In this document: piece after piece, positions 38,173 through 52,429 of the stretch
Numbering within the stretch: position 1 is the stretch's first letter
Layout of the letters: each line of letters begins with the position of its first letter
Source: Acanthosepion esculentum
Taxonomy: Eukaryota > Mollusca > Cephalopoda > Sepiida > Sepiidae
Direction of reading: 5' to 3'
NCBI GenBank assembly: GCA_964036315.1
Contig: OZ038485.1
Span: 72,040,824-72,104,823, forward strand
DNA length: 64,000 bases
Translations under genes and position numbers: made by a program
The notes under the pieces: model-generated
Database searches by the model: none
What the model saw: the letters and a program-made list of their open reading frames with translations, nothing else
Told to the model about the DNA's origin: nothing

Positions 38173-41100
38173 ACTTAAAATTTGCAATATAACTTTGTGA
38201 AAACTGTTGAAACTTGTTGAAATCAATACTTTTCGATCGATAACATATCGATTTTCAATAATTTTATTGGTTTTCTAAAGATTTCAATAAGTAAATCAAT
38301 TTTTCAAACAACCGTGTTTAACGTTGAAAAACAAGCCAAAACAGCTTGCTTTTACACCTAAAATTCAATATTTTTCAAAACTTTGTAAAACTTAAAATTT
38401 GCAATATAACTTTGTGAAAACTGTTGAAACTTGTTGAAATCAATACTTTTCGATCGATAACATATCGATTTTCAATAATTTTATTGGTTTTCTAAAGATT
38501 TCAATAAGTAAATCAATTTTTCAAACAACCGTGTTTAACGTTGAAAAACAAGCCAAAACAGCTTGCTTTTACACCTAAAATTCAATATTTTTCAAAACTT
38601 TGTAAAACTTAAAATTTGCAATATAACTTTGTGAAAACTGTTGAAACATGCTGAAATCAATACTTTTCGATCGATAACATATCGATTTTCAATAATTTTA
38701 TTGGTTTTCTAAAGATTTCAATAAGTAAATCAATTTTTCAAACAACCGTGTTTAACGTTGAAAAAGAAGCCAAAACAGCTTGCTTTTACACCTAAAATTC
38801 AATATTTTTCAAAACTTTGTAAAACTTAAAATTTGCAATATAACTTTGAGAAAACTGTTGAAACATGCTGAAATCAATACTTTTCGATCGATAACATATC
38901 GATTTTCAATAATTTTATTGGTTTTCTAAAGATTTCAATAAGTAAGTCAATTTTTCATACAGTTTAACGTTGAAAAACAAACCAAAACAGCTTTCTTTTA
39001 CACCTAAAATTCAATATTTTTCAAAACTTTGTAAAACTTAAAATTTGCAATATAACTTTGTGAAAACTGTTGAAACTTGTTGAAATCAATACTTTTCGAT
39101 CGATAACATATCGATTTTCAATAATTTTATTGGTTTTCTAAAGATTTCAATAAGTAAGTCAATTTTTCATACAGTTTAACGTTGAAAAACAAACCAAAAC
39201 AGCTTGCTTTTACACCTAAAATTCAATATTTTTCAAAACTTTGTAAAACTTAAAATTTGCAATATAACTTTGTGAAAACTGTTGAAACTTGTTGAAATCA
39301 ATACTTTTCGATCGATAACATATCGATTTTCAATAATTTTATTGGTTTTCTAAAGATTTCAATAAGTAAATCAATTTTTCAAACAATCGTGTTTAACGTT
39401 GAAAAACAAGCCAAAACAGCTTGCTTTTACACCTAAAATTCAATATTTTACAAAACTTTGTAAAACTTAAAATTTGCAATATAACTTTGTGAAAACTGTT
39501 GAAACTTGTTGAAATCAATAGTTTTCGATCGATAACATATCGATTTTCAATAATTTTATTGGTTTTCTAAAGATTTCAATAAGTAAATCAATTTTTCAAA
39601 CAACCGTGTTTAACGTTGAAAAACAAGCCAAAACAGCTTGCTTTTACACCTAAAATTCAATATTTTTCAAAACTTTGTAAAACTTAAAATTTGCAATATA
39701 ACTTTGTGAAAACTGTTGAAACTTGTTGAAATCAATACTTTTCGATCGATAACATATCGATTTTCAATAATTTTATTGGTTTTCTAAAGATTTCAATAAG
39801 TAAATCAATTTTTCAAACAATCGTGTTTAACGTTGAAAAACAAGCCAAAACAGCTTGCTTTTACACCTAAAATTCAATATTTTACAAAACTTTGTAAAAC
39901 TTAAAATTTGCAATATAACTTTGTGAAAACTGTTGAAACTTGTTGAAATCAATAGTTTTCGATCGATAACATATCGATTTTCAATAATTTTATTGGTTTT
40001 CTAAAGATTTCAATAAGTAAATCAATTTTTCAAACAACCGTGTTTAACGTTGAAAAACAAGCCAAAACAGCTTGCTTTTACACCTAAAATTCAATATTTT
40101 TCAAAACTTTGTAAAACTTAAAATTTGCAATATAACTTTGTGAAAACTGTTGAAACTTGTTGAAATCAATACTTTTCGATCGATAACATATCGATTTTCA
40201 ATAATTTTATTGGTTTTCTAAAGATTTCAATAAGTAAATCAATTTTTCAAACAATCGTGTTTAACGTTGAAAAACAAGCCAAAACAGCTTGCTTTTACAC
40301 CTAAAATTCAATATTTTACAAAACTTTGTAAAACTTAAAATTGGCAATATAACTTTGTGAAAACTGTTGAAACTTGTTGAAATCAATAGTTTTCGATCGA
40401 TAACATATCGATTTTCAATAATTTTATTGGTTTTCTAAAGATTTCAATAAGTAAATCAATTTTTCAAACAACCGTGTTTAACGTTGAAAAACAAGCCAAA
40501 ACAGCTTGCTTTTACACCTAAAATTCAATATTTTTCAAAACTTCGTAAAACTTAAAATTTGCAATATAACTTTGTGAAAACTGTTGAAACTTGTTGAAAT
40601 CAATACTTTTCGATCGATAACATATCGATTTTCAATAATTTTATTGGTTTTCTAAAGATTTCAATAAGTAAATCAATTTTTCAAACAACCGTGTTTAACG
40701 TTGAAAAACAAGCCAAAACAGCTTGCTTTTACACCTAAAATTCAATATTTTTCAAAACTTTGTAAAACTTAAAATTTGCAATATAACTTTGTGAAAACTG
40801 TTGAAACTTGTTGAAATCAATACTTTTCGATCGATAACATATCGATTTTCAATAATTTTATTGGTTTTCTAAAGATTTCAATAAGTAAATCAATTTTTCA
40901 AACAACCGTGTTTAACGTTGAAAAACAAGCCAAAACAGCTTGCTTTTACACCTAAAATTCAATATTTTTCAAAACTTTGTAAAACTTAAAATTTGCAATA
41001 TAACTTTGTGAAAACTGTTGAAACATGCTGAAATCAATACTTTTCGATCGATAACATATCGATTTTCAATAATTTTATTGGTTTTCTAAAGATTTCAATA

Positions 41101-42926
41101 AGTAAATCAATTTTTCAAACAACCGTGTTTAACGTTGAAAAAGAAGCCAAAACAGCTTGCTTTTACACCTAAAATTCAATATTTTTCAAAACTTTGTAAA
41201 ACTTAAAATTTGCAATATAACTTTGAGAAAACTGTTGAAACATGCTGAAATCAATACTTTTCGATCGATAACATATCGATTTTCAATAATTTTATTGGTT
41301 TTCTAAAGATTTCAATAAGTAAGTCAATTTTTCATACAGTTTAACGTTGAAAAACAAACCAAAACAGCTTTCTTTTACACCTAAAATTCAATATTTTTCA
41401 AAACTTTGTAAAACTTAAAATTTGCAATATAACTTTGTGAAAACTGTTGAAACTTGTTGAAATCAATACTTTTCGATCGATAACATATCGATTTTCAATA
41501 ATTTTATTGGTTTTCTAAAGATTTCAATAAGTAAGTCAATTTTTCATACAGTTTAACGTTGAAAAACAAACCAAAACAGCTTGCTTTTACACCTAAAATT
41601 CAATATTTTTCAAAACTTTGTAAAACTTAAAATTTGCAATATAACTTTGTGAAAACTGTTGAAACTTGTTGAAATCAATACTTTTCGATCGATAACATAT
41701 CGATTTTCAATAATTTTATTGGTTTTCTAAAGATTTCAATAAGTAAATCAATTTTTCAAACAATCGTGTTTAACGTTGAAAAACAAGCCAAAACAGCTTG
41801 CTTTTACACCTAAAATTCAATATTTTACAAAACTTTGTAAAACTTAAAATTTGCAATATAACTTTGTGAAAACTGTTGAAACTTGTTGAAATCAATAGTT
41901 TTCGATCGATAACATATCGATTTTCAATAATTTTATTGGTTTTCTAAAGATTTCAATAAGTAAATCAATTTTTCAAACAACCGTGTTTAACGTTGAAAAA
42001 CAAGCCAAAACAGCTTGCTTTTACACCTAAAATTCAATATTTTTCAAAACTTTGTAAAACTTAAAATTTGCAATATAACTTTGTGAAAACTGTTGAAACT
42101 TGTTGAAATCAATACTTTTCGATCGATAACATATCGATTTTCAATAATTTTATTGGTTTTCTAAAGATTTCAATAAGTAAATCAATTTTTCAAACAATCG
42201 TGTTTAACGTTGAAAAACAAGCCAAAACAGCTTGCTTTTACACCTAAAATTCAATATTTTACAAAACTTTGTAAAACTTAAAATTTGCAATATAACTTTG
42301 TGAAAACTGTTGAAACTTGTTGAAATCAATAGTTTTCGATCGATAACATATCGATTTTCAATAATTTTATTGGTTTTCTAAAGATTTCAATAAGTAAATC
42401 AATTTTTCAAACAACCGTGTTTAACGTTGAAAAACAAGCCAAAACAGCTTGCTTTTACACCTAAAATTCAATATTTTTCAAAACTTTGTAAAACTTAAAA
42501 TTTGCAATATAACTTTGTGAAAACTGTTGAAACTTGTTGAAATCAATACTTTTCGATCGATAACATATCGATTTTCAATAATTTTATTGGTTTTCTAAAG
42601 ATTTCAATAAGTAAATCAATTTTTCAAACAATCGTGTTTAACGTTGAAAAACAAGCCAAAACAGCTTGCTTTTACACCTAAAATTCAATATTTTACAAAA
42701 CTTTGTAAAACTTAAAATTGGCAATATAACTTTGTGAAAACTGTTGAAACTTGTTGAAATCAATAGTTTTCGATCGATAACATATCGATTTTCAATAATT
42801 TTATTGGTTTTCTAAAGATTTCAATAAGTAAATCAATTTTTCAAACAACCGTGTTTAACGTTGAAAAACAAGCCAAAACAGCTTGCTTTTACACCTAAAA
42901 TTCAATATTTTTCAAAACTTCGTAAA
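38173..42926 (+). repeat. 2,377-bp 11-mer HOR, two tandem copies
   Basis: Unit: C C Dg Eg N G H G H G H'. Copies are 38173-40549 and 40550-42926, each exactly 2,377 bp. Starts in copy 1: 38173, 38390, 38607, 38824, 39036, 39248, 39465, 39682, 39899, 40116, 40333; add 2,377 for copy 2. A third, cut copy (C C Dg) follows at 42927-43577. Confidence 0.92.
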
Positions 42927-44445
42927 ACTTAAAATTTGCAATATAACTTTGTGAAAACTGTTGAAACTTGTTGAAATCAATACTTTTCGATCGATAACAT
43001 ATCGATTTTCAATAATTTTATTGGTTTTCTAAAGATTTCAATAAGTAAATCAATTTTTCAAACAACCGTGTTTAACGTTGAAAAACAAGCCAAAACAGCT
43101 TGCTTTTACACCTAAAATTCAATATTTTTCAAAACTTTGTAAAACTTAAAATTTGCAATATAACTTTGTGAAAACTGTTGAAACTTGTTGAAATCAATAC
43201 TTTTCGATCGATAACATATCGATTTTCAATAATTTTATTGGTTTTCTAAAGATTTCAATAAGTAAATCAATTTTTCAAACAACCGTGTTTAACGTTGAAA
43301 AACAAGCCAAAACAGCTTGCTTTTACACCTAAAATTCAATATTTTTCAAAACTTTGTAAAACTTAAAATTTGCAATATAACTTTGTGAAAACTGTTGAAA
43401 CATGCTGAAATCAATACTTTTCGATCGATAACATATCGATTTTCAATAATTTTATTGGTTTTCTAAAGATTTCAATAAGTAAATCAATTTTTCAAACAAC
43501 CGTGTTTAACGTTGAAAAAGAAGCCAAAACAGCTTGCTTTTACACCTAAAATTCAATATTTTTCAAAACTTTGTAAAACTTAAAATTTGCAATATAACTT
43601 TGTGAAAACTGTTGAAACTTGTTGAAATCAATACTTTTCGATCGATAACATATCGATTTTCAATAATTTTATTGGTTTTCTAAAGATTTCAATAAGTAAA
43701 TCAATTTTTCAAACAATCGTGTTTAACGTTGAAAAACAAGCCAAAACAGCTTGCTTTTACACCTAAAATTCAATATTTTACAAAACTTTGTAAAACTTAA
43801 AATTTGCAATATAACTTTGTGAAAACTGTTGAAACTTGTTGAAATCAATAGTTTTCGATCGATAACATATCGATTTTCAATAATTTTATTGGTTTTCTAA
43901 AGATTTCAATAAGTAAATCAATTTTTCAAACAACCGTGTTTAACGTTGAAAAACAAGCCAAAACAGCTTGCTTTTACACCTAAAATTCAATATTTTTCAA
44001 AACTTTGTAAAACTTAAAATTTGCAATATAACTTTGTGAAAACTGTTGAAACTTGTTGAAATCAATACTTTTCGATCGATAACATATCGATTTTCAATAA
44101 TTTTATTGGTTTTCTAAAGATTTCAATAAGTAAATCAATTTTTCAAACAACCGTGTTTAACGTTGAAAAACAAGCCAAAACAGCTTGCTTTTACACCTAA
44201 AATTCAATATTTTTCAAAACTTCGTAAAACTTAAAATTTGCAATATAACTTTGTGAAAACTGTTGAAACTTGTTGAAATCAATACTTTTCGATCGATAAC
44301 ATATCGATTTTCAATAATTTTATTGGTTTTCTAAAGATTTCAATAAGTAAATCAATTTTTCAAACAACCGTGTTTAACGTTGAAAAACAAGCCAAAACAG
44401 CTTGCTTTTACACCTAAAATTCAATATTTTTCAAAACTTTGTAAA
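42927..44445 (+). repeat. C C Dg G H C C transition
   Basis: Starts: 42927, 43144, 43361, 43578, 43795, 44012, 44229. The partial third 11-mer copy runs into a shortened G-H stretch. The C at 44012 ends with t212c, as H' does, so it may be a G/H' recombinant. Confidence 0.85.
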
Positions 44446-47400
44446 ACTTAAAATTTGCAATATAACTTTGTGAAAACTGTTGAAACATGCTGAAATCAAT
44501 ACTTTTCGATCGATAACATATCGATTTTCAATAATTTTATTGGTTTTCTAAAGATTTCAATAAGTAAATCAATTTTTCAAACAACCGTGTTTAACGTTGA
44601 AAAAGAAGCCAAAACAGCTTGCTTTTACACCTAAAATTCAATATTTTTCAAAACTTTGTAAAACTTAAAATTTGCAATATAACTTTGAGAAAACTGTTGA
44701 AACATGCTGAAATCAATACTTTTCGATCGATAACATATCGATTTTCAATAATTTTATTGGTTTTCTAAAGATTTCAATAAGTAAGTCAATTTTTCATACA
44801 GTTTAACGTTGAAAAACAAACCAAAACAGCTTTCTTTTACACCTAAAATTCAATATTTTTCAAAACTTTGTAAAACTTAAAATTTGCAATATAACTTTGT
44901 GAAAACTGTTGAAACTTGTTGAAATCAATACTTTTCGATCGATAACATATCGATTTTCAATAATTTTATTGGTTTTCTAAAGATTTCAATAAGTAAGTCA
45001 ATTTTTCATACAGTTTAACGTTGAAAAACAAACCAAAACAGCTTGCTTTTACACCTAAAATTCAATATTTTTCAAAACTTTGTAAAACTTAAAATTTGCA
45101 ATATAACTTTGTGAAAACTGTTGAAACTTGTTGAAATCAATACTTTTCGATCGATAACATATCGATTTTCAATAATTTTATTGGTTTTCTAAATATTTCA
45201 ATAAGTAAATCAATTTTTCAAACAACCGTGTTTAACGTTCAAAAACAAGCCAAAACAGCTTGCTTTTACACCTAAAATTCAATATTTTTCAAAACTTTGT
45301 AAAACTTAAAATTTGCAATATAACTTTGTGAAAACTGTTGAAACTTGTTGAAATCAATACTTTTCGATCGATAACATATCGATTTTCAATAATTTTATTG
45401 GTTTTCTAAAGATTTCAATAAGTAAATCAATTTTTCAAACAACCGTGTTTAACGTTGAAAAACAAGCCAAAACAGCTTGCTTTTACACCTAAAATTCAAT
45501 ATTTTTCAAAACTTTGTAAAACTTAAAATTTGCAATATAACTTTGTGAAAACTGTTGAAACATGCTGAAATCAATACTTTTCGATCGATAACATATCGAT
45601 TTTCAATAATTTTATTGGTTTTCTAAAGATTTCAATAAGTAAATCAATTTTTCAAACAACCGTGTTTAACGTTGAAAAAGAAGCCAAAACAGCTTGCTTT
45701 TACACCTAAAATTCAATATTTTTCAAAACTTTGTAAAACTTAAAATTTGCAATATAACTTTGTGAAAACTGTTGAAACTTGTTGAAATCAATACTTTTCG
45801 ATCGATAACATATCGATTTTCAATAATTTTATTGGTTTTCTAAAGATTTCAATAAGTAAATCAATTTTTCAAACAATCGTGTTTAACGTTGAAAAACAAG
45901 CCAAAACAGCTTGCTTTTACACCTAAAATTCAATATTTTACAAAACTTTGTAAAACTTAAAATTGGCAATATAACTTTGTGAAAACTGTTGAAACTTGTT
46001 GAAATCAATAGTTTTCGATCGATAACATATCGATTTTCAATAATTTTATTGGTTTTCTAAAGATTTCAATAAGTAAATCAATTTTTCAAACAACCGTGTT
46101 TAACGTTGAAAAACAAGCCAAAACAGCTTGCTTTTACACCTAAAATTCAATATTTTTCAAAACTTCGTAAAACTTAAAATTTGCAATATAACTTTGTGAA
46201 AACTGTTGAAACTTGTTGAAATCAATACTTTTCGATCGATAACATATCGATTTTCAATAATTTTATTGGTTTTCTAAAGATTTCAATAAGTAAATCAATT
46301 TTTCAAACAACCGTGTTTAACGTTGAAAAACAAGCCAAAACAGCTTGCTTTTACACCTAAAATTCAATATTTTTCAAAACTTTGTAAAACTTAAAATTTG
46401 CAATATAACTTTGTGAAAACTGTTGAAACATGCTGAAATCAATACTTTTCGATCGATAACATATCGATTTTCAATAATTTTATTGGTTTTCTAAAGATTT
46501 CAATAAGTAAATCAATTTTTCAAACAACCGTGTTTAACGTTGAAAAAGAAGCCAAAACAGCTTGCTTTTACACCTAAAATTCAATATTTTTCAAAACTTT
46601 GTAAAACTTAAAATTTGCAATATAACTTTGAGAAAACTGTTGAAACATGCTGAAATCAATACTTTTCGATCGATAACATATCGATTTTCAATAATTTTAT
46701 TGGTTTTCTAAAGATTTCAATAAGTAAGTCAATTTTTCATACAGTTTAACGTTGAAAAACAAACCAAAACAGCTTTCTTTTACACCTAAAATTCAATATT
46801 TTTCAAAACTTTGTAAAACTTAAAATTTGCAATATAACTTTGTGAAAACTGTTGAAACTTGTTGAAATCAATACTTTTCGATCGATAACATATCGATTTT
46901 CAATAATTTTATTGGTTTTCTAAAGATTTCAATAAGTAAGTCAATTTTTCATACAGTTTAACGTTGAAAAACAAACCAAAACAGCTTGCTTTTACACCTA
47001 AAATTCAATATTTTTCAAAACTTTGTAAAACTTAAAATTTGCAATATAACTTTGTGAAAACTGTTGAAACTTGTTGAAATCAATACTTTTCGATCGATAA
47101 CATATCGATTTTCAATAATTTTATTGGTTTTCTAAATATTTCAATAAGTAAATCAATTTTTCAAACAACCGTGTTTAACGTTCAAAAACAAGCCAAAACA
47201 GCTTGCTTTTACACCTAAAATTCAATATTTTTCAAAACTTTGTAAAACTTAAAATTTGCAATATAACTTTGTGAAAACTGTTGAAACTTGTTGAAATCAA
47301 TACTTTTCGATCGATAACATATCGATTTTCAATAATTTTATTGGTTTTCTAAAGATTTCAATAAGTAAATCAATTTTTCAAACAACCGTGTTTAACGTTG

Positions 47401-48765
47401 AAAAACAAGCCAAAACAGCTTGCTTTTACACCTAAAATTCAATATTTTTCAAAACTTTGTAAAACTTAAAATTTGCAATATAACTTTGTGAAAACTGTTG
47501 AAACATGCTGAAATCAATACTTTTCGATCGATAACATATCGATTTTCAATAATTTTATTGGTTTTCTAAAGATTTCAATAAGTAAATCAATTTTTCAAAC
47601 AACCGTGTTTAACGTTGAAAAAGAAGCCAAAACAGCTTGCTTTTACACCTAAAATTCAATATTTTTCAAAACTTTGTAAAACTTAAAATTTGCAATATAA
47701 CTTTGTGAAAACTGTTGAAACTTGTTGAAATCAATACTTTTCGATCGATAACATATCGATTTTCAATAATTTTATTGGTTTTCTAAAGATTTCAATAAGT
47801 AAATCAATTTTTCAAACAATCGTGTTTAACGTTGAAAAACAAGCCAAAACAGCTTGCTTTTACACCTAAAATTCAATATTTTACAAAACTTTGTAAAACT
47901 TAAAATTTGCAATATAACTTTGTGAAAACTGTTGAAACTTGTTGAAATCAATAGTTTTCGATCGATAACATATCGATTTTCAATAATTTTATTGGTTTTC
48001 TAAAGATTTCAATAAGTAAATCAATTTTTCAAACAACCGTGTTTAACGTTGAAAAACAAGCCAAAACAGCTTGCTTTTACACCTAAAATTCAATATTTTT
48101 CAAAACTTTGTAAAACTTAAAATTTGCAATATAACTTTGTGAAAACTGTTGAAACTTGTTGAAATCAATACTTTTCGATCGATAACATATCGATTTTCAA
48201 TAATTTTATTGGTTTTCTAAAGATTTCAATAAGTAAATCAATTTTTCAAACAATCGTGTTTAACGTTGAAAAACAAGCCAAAACAGCTTGCTTTTACACC
48301 TAAAATTCAATATTTTACAAAACTTTGTAAAACTTAAAATTGGCAATATAACTTTGTGAAAACTGTTGAAACTTGTTGAAATCAATAGTTTTCGATCGAT
48401 AACATATCGATTTTCAATAATTTTATTGGTTTTCTAAAGATTTCAATAAGTAAAACAATTTTTCAAACAACCGTGTTTAACGTTGAAAAACAAGCCAAAA
48501 CAGCTTGCTTTTACACCTAAAATTCAATATTTTTCAAAACTTCGTAAAACTTAAAATTTGCAATATAACTTTGTGAAAACTGTTGAAACTTGTTGAAATC
48601 AATACTTTTCGATCGATAACATATCGATTTTCAATAATTTTATTGGTTTTCTAAAGATTTCAATAAGTAAATCAATTTTTCAAACAACCGTGTTTAACGT
48701 TGAAAAACAAGCCAAAACAGCTTGCTTTTACACCTAAAATTCAATATTTTTCAAAACTTTGTAAA
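44446..48765 (+). repeat. 9-mer HOR, two copies, second expanded by a G-H dimer
   Basis: Unit Dg Eg N B C Dg G H' C is 1,943 bp at 44446-46388. The second copy, 46389-48765, has an extra 434-bp G-H before G-H' and is 2,377 bp. Starts in copy 2: 46389, 46606, 46818, 47030, 47247, 47464, 47681, 47898, 48115, 48332, 48549. The H' at 48332 has a private change giving taaaacaatt. Confidence 0.9.
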
Positions 48766-50062
48766 ACTTAAAATTTGCAATATAACTTTGTGAAAACTGT
48801 TGAAACATGCTGAAATCAATACTTTTCGATCGATAACATATCGATTTTCAATAATTTTATTGGTTTTCTAAAGATTTCAATAAGTAAATCAATTTTTCAA
48901 ACAACCGTGTTTAACGTTGAAAAACAAGCCAAAACAGCTTGCTTTTACACCTAAAATTCAATATTTTTCAAAACTTTGTAAAACTTAAAATTTGCAATAT
49001 AACTTTGTGAAAACTGTTGAAACTTGTTGAAATCAATACTTTTCGATCGATAACATATCGATTTTCAATAATTTTATTGGTTTTCTAAAGATTTCAATAA
49101 GTAAATCAATTTTTCAAACAACCGTGTTTAACGTTGAAAAACAAGCCAAAACAGCTTGCTTTTACACCTAAAATTCAATATTTTTCAAAACTTTGTAAAA
49201 CTTAAAATTTGCAATATAACTTTGTGAAAACTGTTGAAACATGCTGAAATCAATACTTTTCGATCGATAACATATCGATTTTCAATAATTTTATTGGTTT
49301 TCTAAAGATTTCAATAAGTAAATCAATTTTTCAAACAACCGTGTTTAACGTTGAAAAAGAAGCCAAAACAGCTTGCTTTTACACCTAAAATTCAATATTT
49401 TTCAAAACTTTGTAAAACTTAAAATTTGCAATATAACTTTGTGAAAACTGTTGAAACATGCTGAAATCAATACTTGGCGATCGATAACATATCGATTTTC
49501 AATAATTTTATTGGTTTTCTAAAGATTTCAATAAGTAAGTCAATTTTTCATACAGTTTAACGTTGAAAAACAAACCAAAACAGCTTTCTTTTACACCTAA
49601 AATTCAATATTTTTCAAAACTTTGTAAAACTTAAAATTTGCAATATAACTTTGTGAAAACTGTTGAAACTTGTTGAAATCAATACTTTTCGATCAATAAC
49701 ATATCGATTTTCAATAATTTTATTGGTTTTCTAAAGATTTCAATAAGTAAATCAATTTTTCAAACAACCGTGTTTAACGTTGAAAAACAAGCCAAAAGAG
49801 CTTGCTTTTACACCTAAAATTCAATATTTTTCAAAACTTTGTAAAACATAAAATTTGCAATATAACTGTGTGAAAACTGTTGAAACTTGTTGAAATCAAT
49901 ACTTTTCGTTCGATAACATATCGATTTTCAATAATTTTATTGGTTTTCTAAAGATTTCAATAAGTAAATCAATTTTTCAAACAACCGTGTTTAACGTTGA
50001 AAAACAAGCCAAAACAGCTTGCTTTTACACCTAAAATTCAATATTTTTCAAAACTTTGTAAA
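46818..50062 (+). repeat. 9.5-kb-offset duplication, copy 1
   Basis: Order (N) B C Dg G H G H' C D C Dg R T U. Copy 2 lies 9,498 bp downstream at 56528-59560. Shared rare marks: the changed H' (48332 and 57830), and the R-T-U triplet. Both copies are preceded by a short TT-type monomer, but it is N here (46818) and A at 56316, so the edge lies inside that monomer. Confidence 0.88.
49417..50062 (+). repeat. R-T-U triplet, copy 1: three adjacent monomers with changed core
   Basis: R (49417) has t60g and t61g next to the dyad; T (49629) has g67a in the dyad; U (49846) has a64t in the dyad plus t3a and t23g. All three changes fall within 8 bp of the monomer core. Further copies lie at 58915-59560 and 59778-60423. 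Confidence 0.9.
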
Positions 50063-52212
50063 ACTTAAAATTTGCAATATAACTTTGTGAAAACTGTTGA
50101 AACATGCTGAAATCAATACTTTTCGATCGATAACATATCGATTTTCAATAATTTTATTGGTTTTCTAAAGATTTCAATAAGTAAGTCAATTTTTCATACA
50201 GTTTAACGTTGAAAAACAAACCAAAACAGCTTGCTTTTACACCTAAAATTCAATATTTTTCAAAACTTTGTAAAACTTAAAATTTGCAATATAACTTTGT
50301 GAAAACTGTTGAAACTTGTTGAAATCAATACTTTTCGATCGATAACATATCGATTTTCAATAATTTTATTGGTTTTCTAAAGATTTCAATAAGTAAATCA
50401 ATTTTTCAAACAATCGTGTTTAACGTTGAAAAACAAGCCAAAACAGCTTGCTTTTACACCTAAAATTCAATATTTTACAAAACTTTGTAAAACTTAAAAT
50501 TTGCAATATAACTTTGTGAAAACTGTTGAAACTTGTTGAAATCAATAGTTTTCGATCGATAACATATCGATTTTCAATAATTTTATTGGTTTTCTAAAGA
50601 TTTCAATAAGTAAATCAATTTTTCAAACAACCGTGTTTAACGTTGAAAAAGAAGCCAAAACAGCTTGCTTTTACACCTAAAATTCAATATTTTTCAAAAC
50701 TTTGTAAAACTTAAAATTTGCAATATAACTTTGAGAAAACTGTTGAAACATGCTGAAATCAATACTTTTCGATCGATAACATATCGATTTTCAATAATTT
50801 TATTGGTTTTCTAAAGATTTCAATAAGTAAGTCAATTTTTCATACAGTTTAACGTTGAAAAACAAACCAAAACAGCTTTCTTTTACACCTAAAATTCAAT
50901 ATTTTTCAAAACTTTGTAAAACTTAAAATTTGCAATATAACTTTGTGAAAACTGTTGAAACTTGTTGAAATCAATACTTTTCGATCGATAACATATCGAT
51001 TTTCAATAATTTTATTGGTTTTCTAATGATTTCAATAAGTAAATCAATTTTTCAAACAACCGTGTTTAACGTTGAAAAACAAGCCAAAACGGCTTCCTTT
51101 TACACCTAAAATTCAATATTTTTCAAAACTTTGTAAAACTTAAAATTTGCAATATAACTTTGTGAAAACTGTTGAAACTTGTTGAAATCAATACTTTTCG
51201 ATCGATAACATATCGATTTTCAATAATTTTATTGGTTTTCTAAAGATTTCAATAAGTAAATCAATTTTTCAAACAACCGTGTTTAACGTTGAAAAACAAG
51301 CCAAAACAGCTTGCTTTTACACCTAAAATTCAATATTTTTCAAAACTTTGTAAAACTTAAAATTTGCAATATAACTTTGTGAAAACTGTTGAAACATGCT
51401 GAAATCAATACTTTTCGATCGATAACATATCGATTTTCAATAATTTTATTGGTTTTCTAAAGATTTCAATAAGTAAGTCAATTTTTCATACAGTTTAACG
51501 TTGAAAAACAAACCAAAACAGCTTTCTTTTACACCTAAAATTCAATATTTTTCAAAACTTTGTAAAACTTAAAATTTGCAATATAACTTTGTGAAAACTG
51601 TTGAAACTTGTTGAAATCAATACTTTTCGATCGATAACATATCGATTTTCAATAATTTTATTGGTTTTCTAAAGATTTCAATAAGTAAGTCAATTTTTCA
51701 TACAGTTTAACGTTGAAAAACAAACCAAAACAGCTTGCTTTTACACCTAAAATTCAATATTTTTCAAAACTTTGTAAAACTTAAAATTTGCAATATAACT
51801 TTGTGAAAACTGTTGAAACTTGTTGAAATCAATACTTTTCGATCGATAACATATCGATTTTCAATAATTTTATTGGTTTTCTAAAGATTTCAATAAGTAA
51901 ATCAATTTTTCAAACAATCGTGTTTAACGTTGAAAAACAAGCCAAAACAGCTTGCTTTTACACCTAAAATTCAATATTTTACAAAACTTTGTAAAACTTA
52001 AAATTTGCAATATAACTTTGTGAAAACTGTTGAAACTTGTTGAAATCAATAGTTTTCGATCGATAACATATCGATTTTCAATAATTTTATTGGTTTTCTA
52101 AAGATTTCAATAAGTAAATCAATTTTTCAAACAACCGTGTTTAACGTTGAAAAACAAGCCAAAACAGCTTGCTTTTACACCTAAAATTCAATATTTTTCA
52201 AAACTTCGTAAA
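50063..52212 (+). repeat. Mixed monomers S G H Eg C C S N G H
   Basis: Starts: 50063, 50275, 50492, 50709, 50921, 51138, 51355, 51567, 51779, 51996. The H at 50492 carries c160g. The C at 50921 is unusually diverged (a107t, a171g, g176c). S types are D-backbone monomers with the short cassette but without t26a. Confidence 0.88.
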
Positions 52213-52429
52213 ACTTAAAATTTGCAATATAACTTTGTGAAAACTGTTGAAACTTGTTGAAATCAATACTTTTCGATCGATAACATATCGATGTTCAATA
52301 ATTTTATTGGTTTTCTAAAGATTTCAATAAGTAAATCAATTTTTCAAACAACCGTGTTTAACGTTGAAAAACAAGCCAAAACAGCTTGCTTTTACACCTA
52401 AAATTCAATATTTTTCAAAACTTTGTAAA

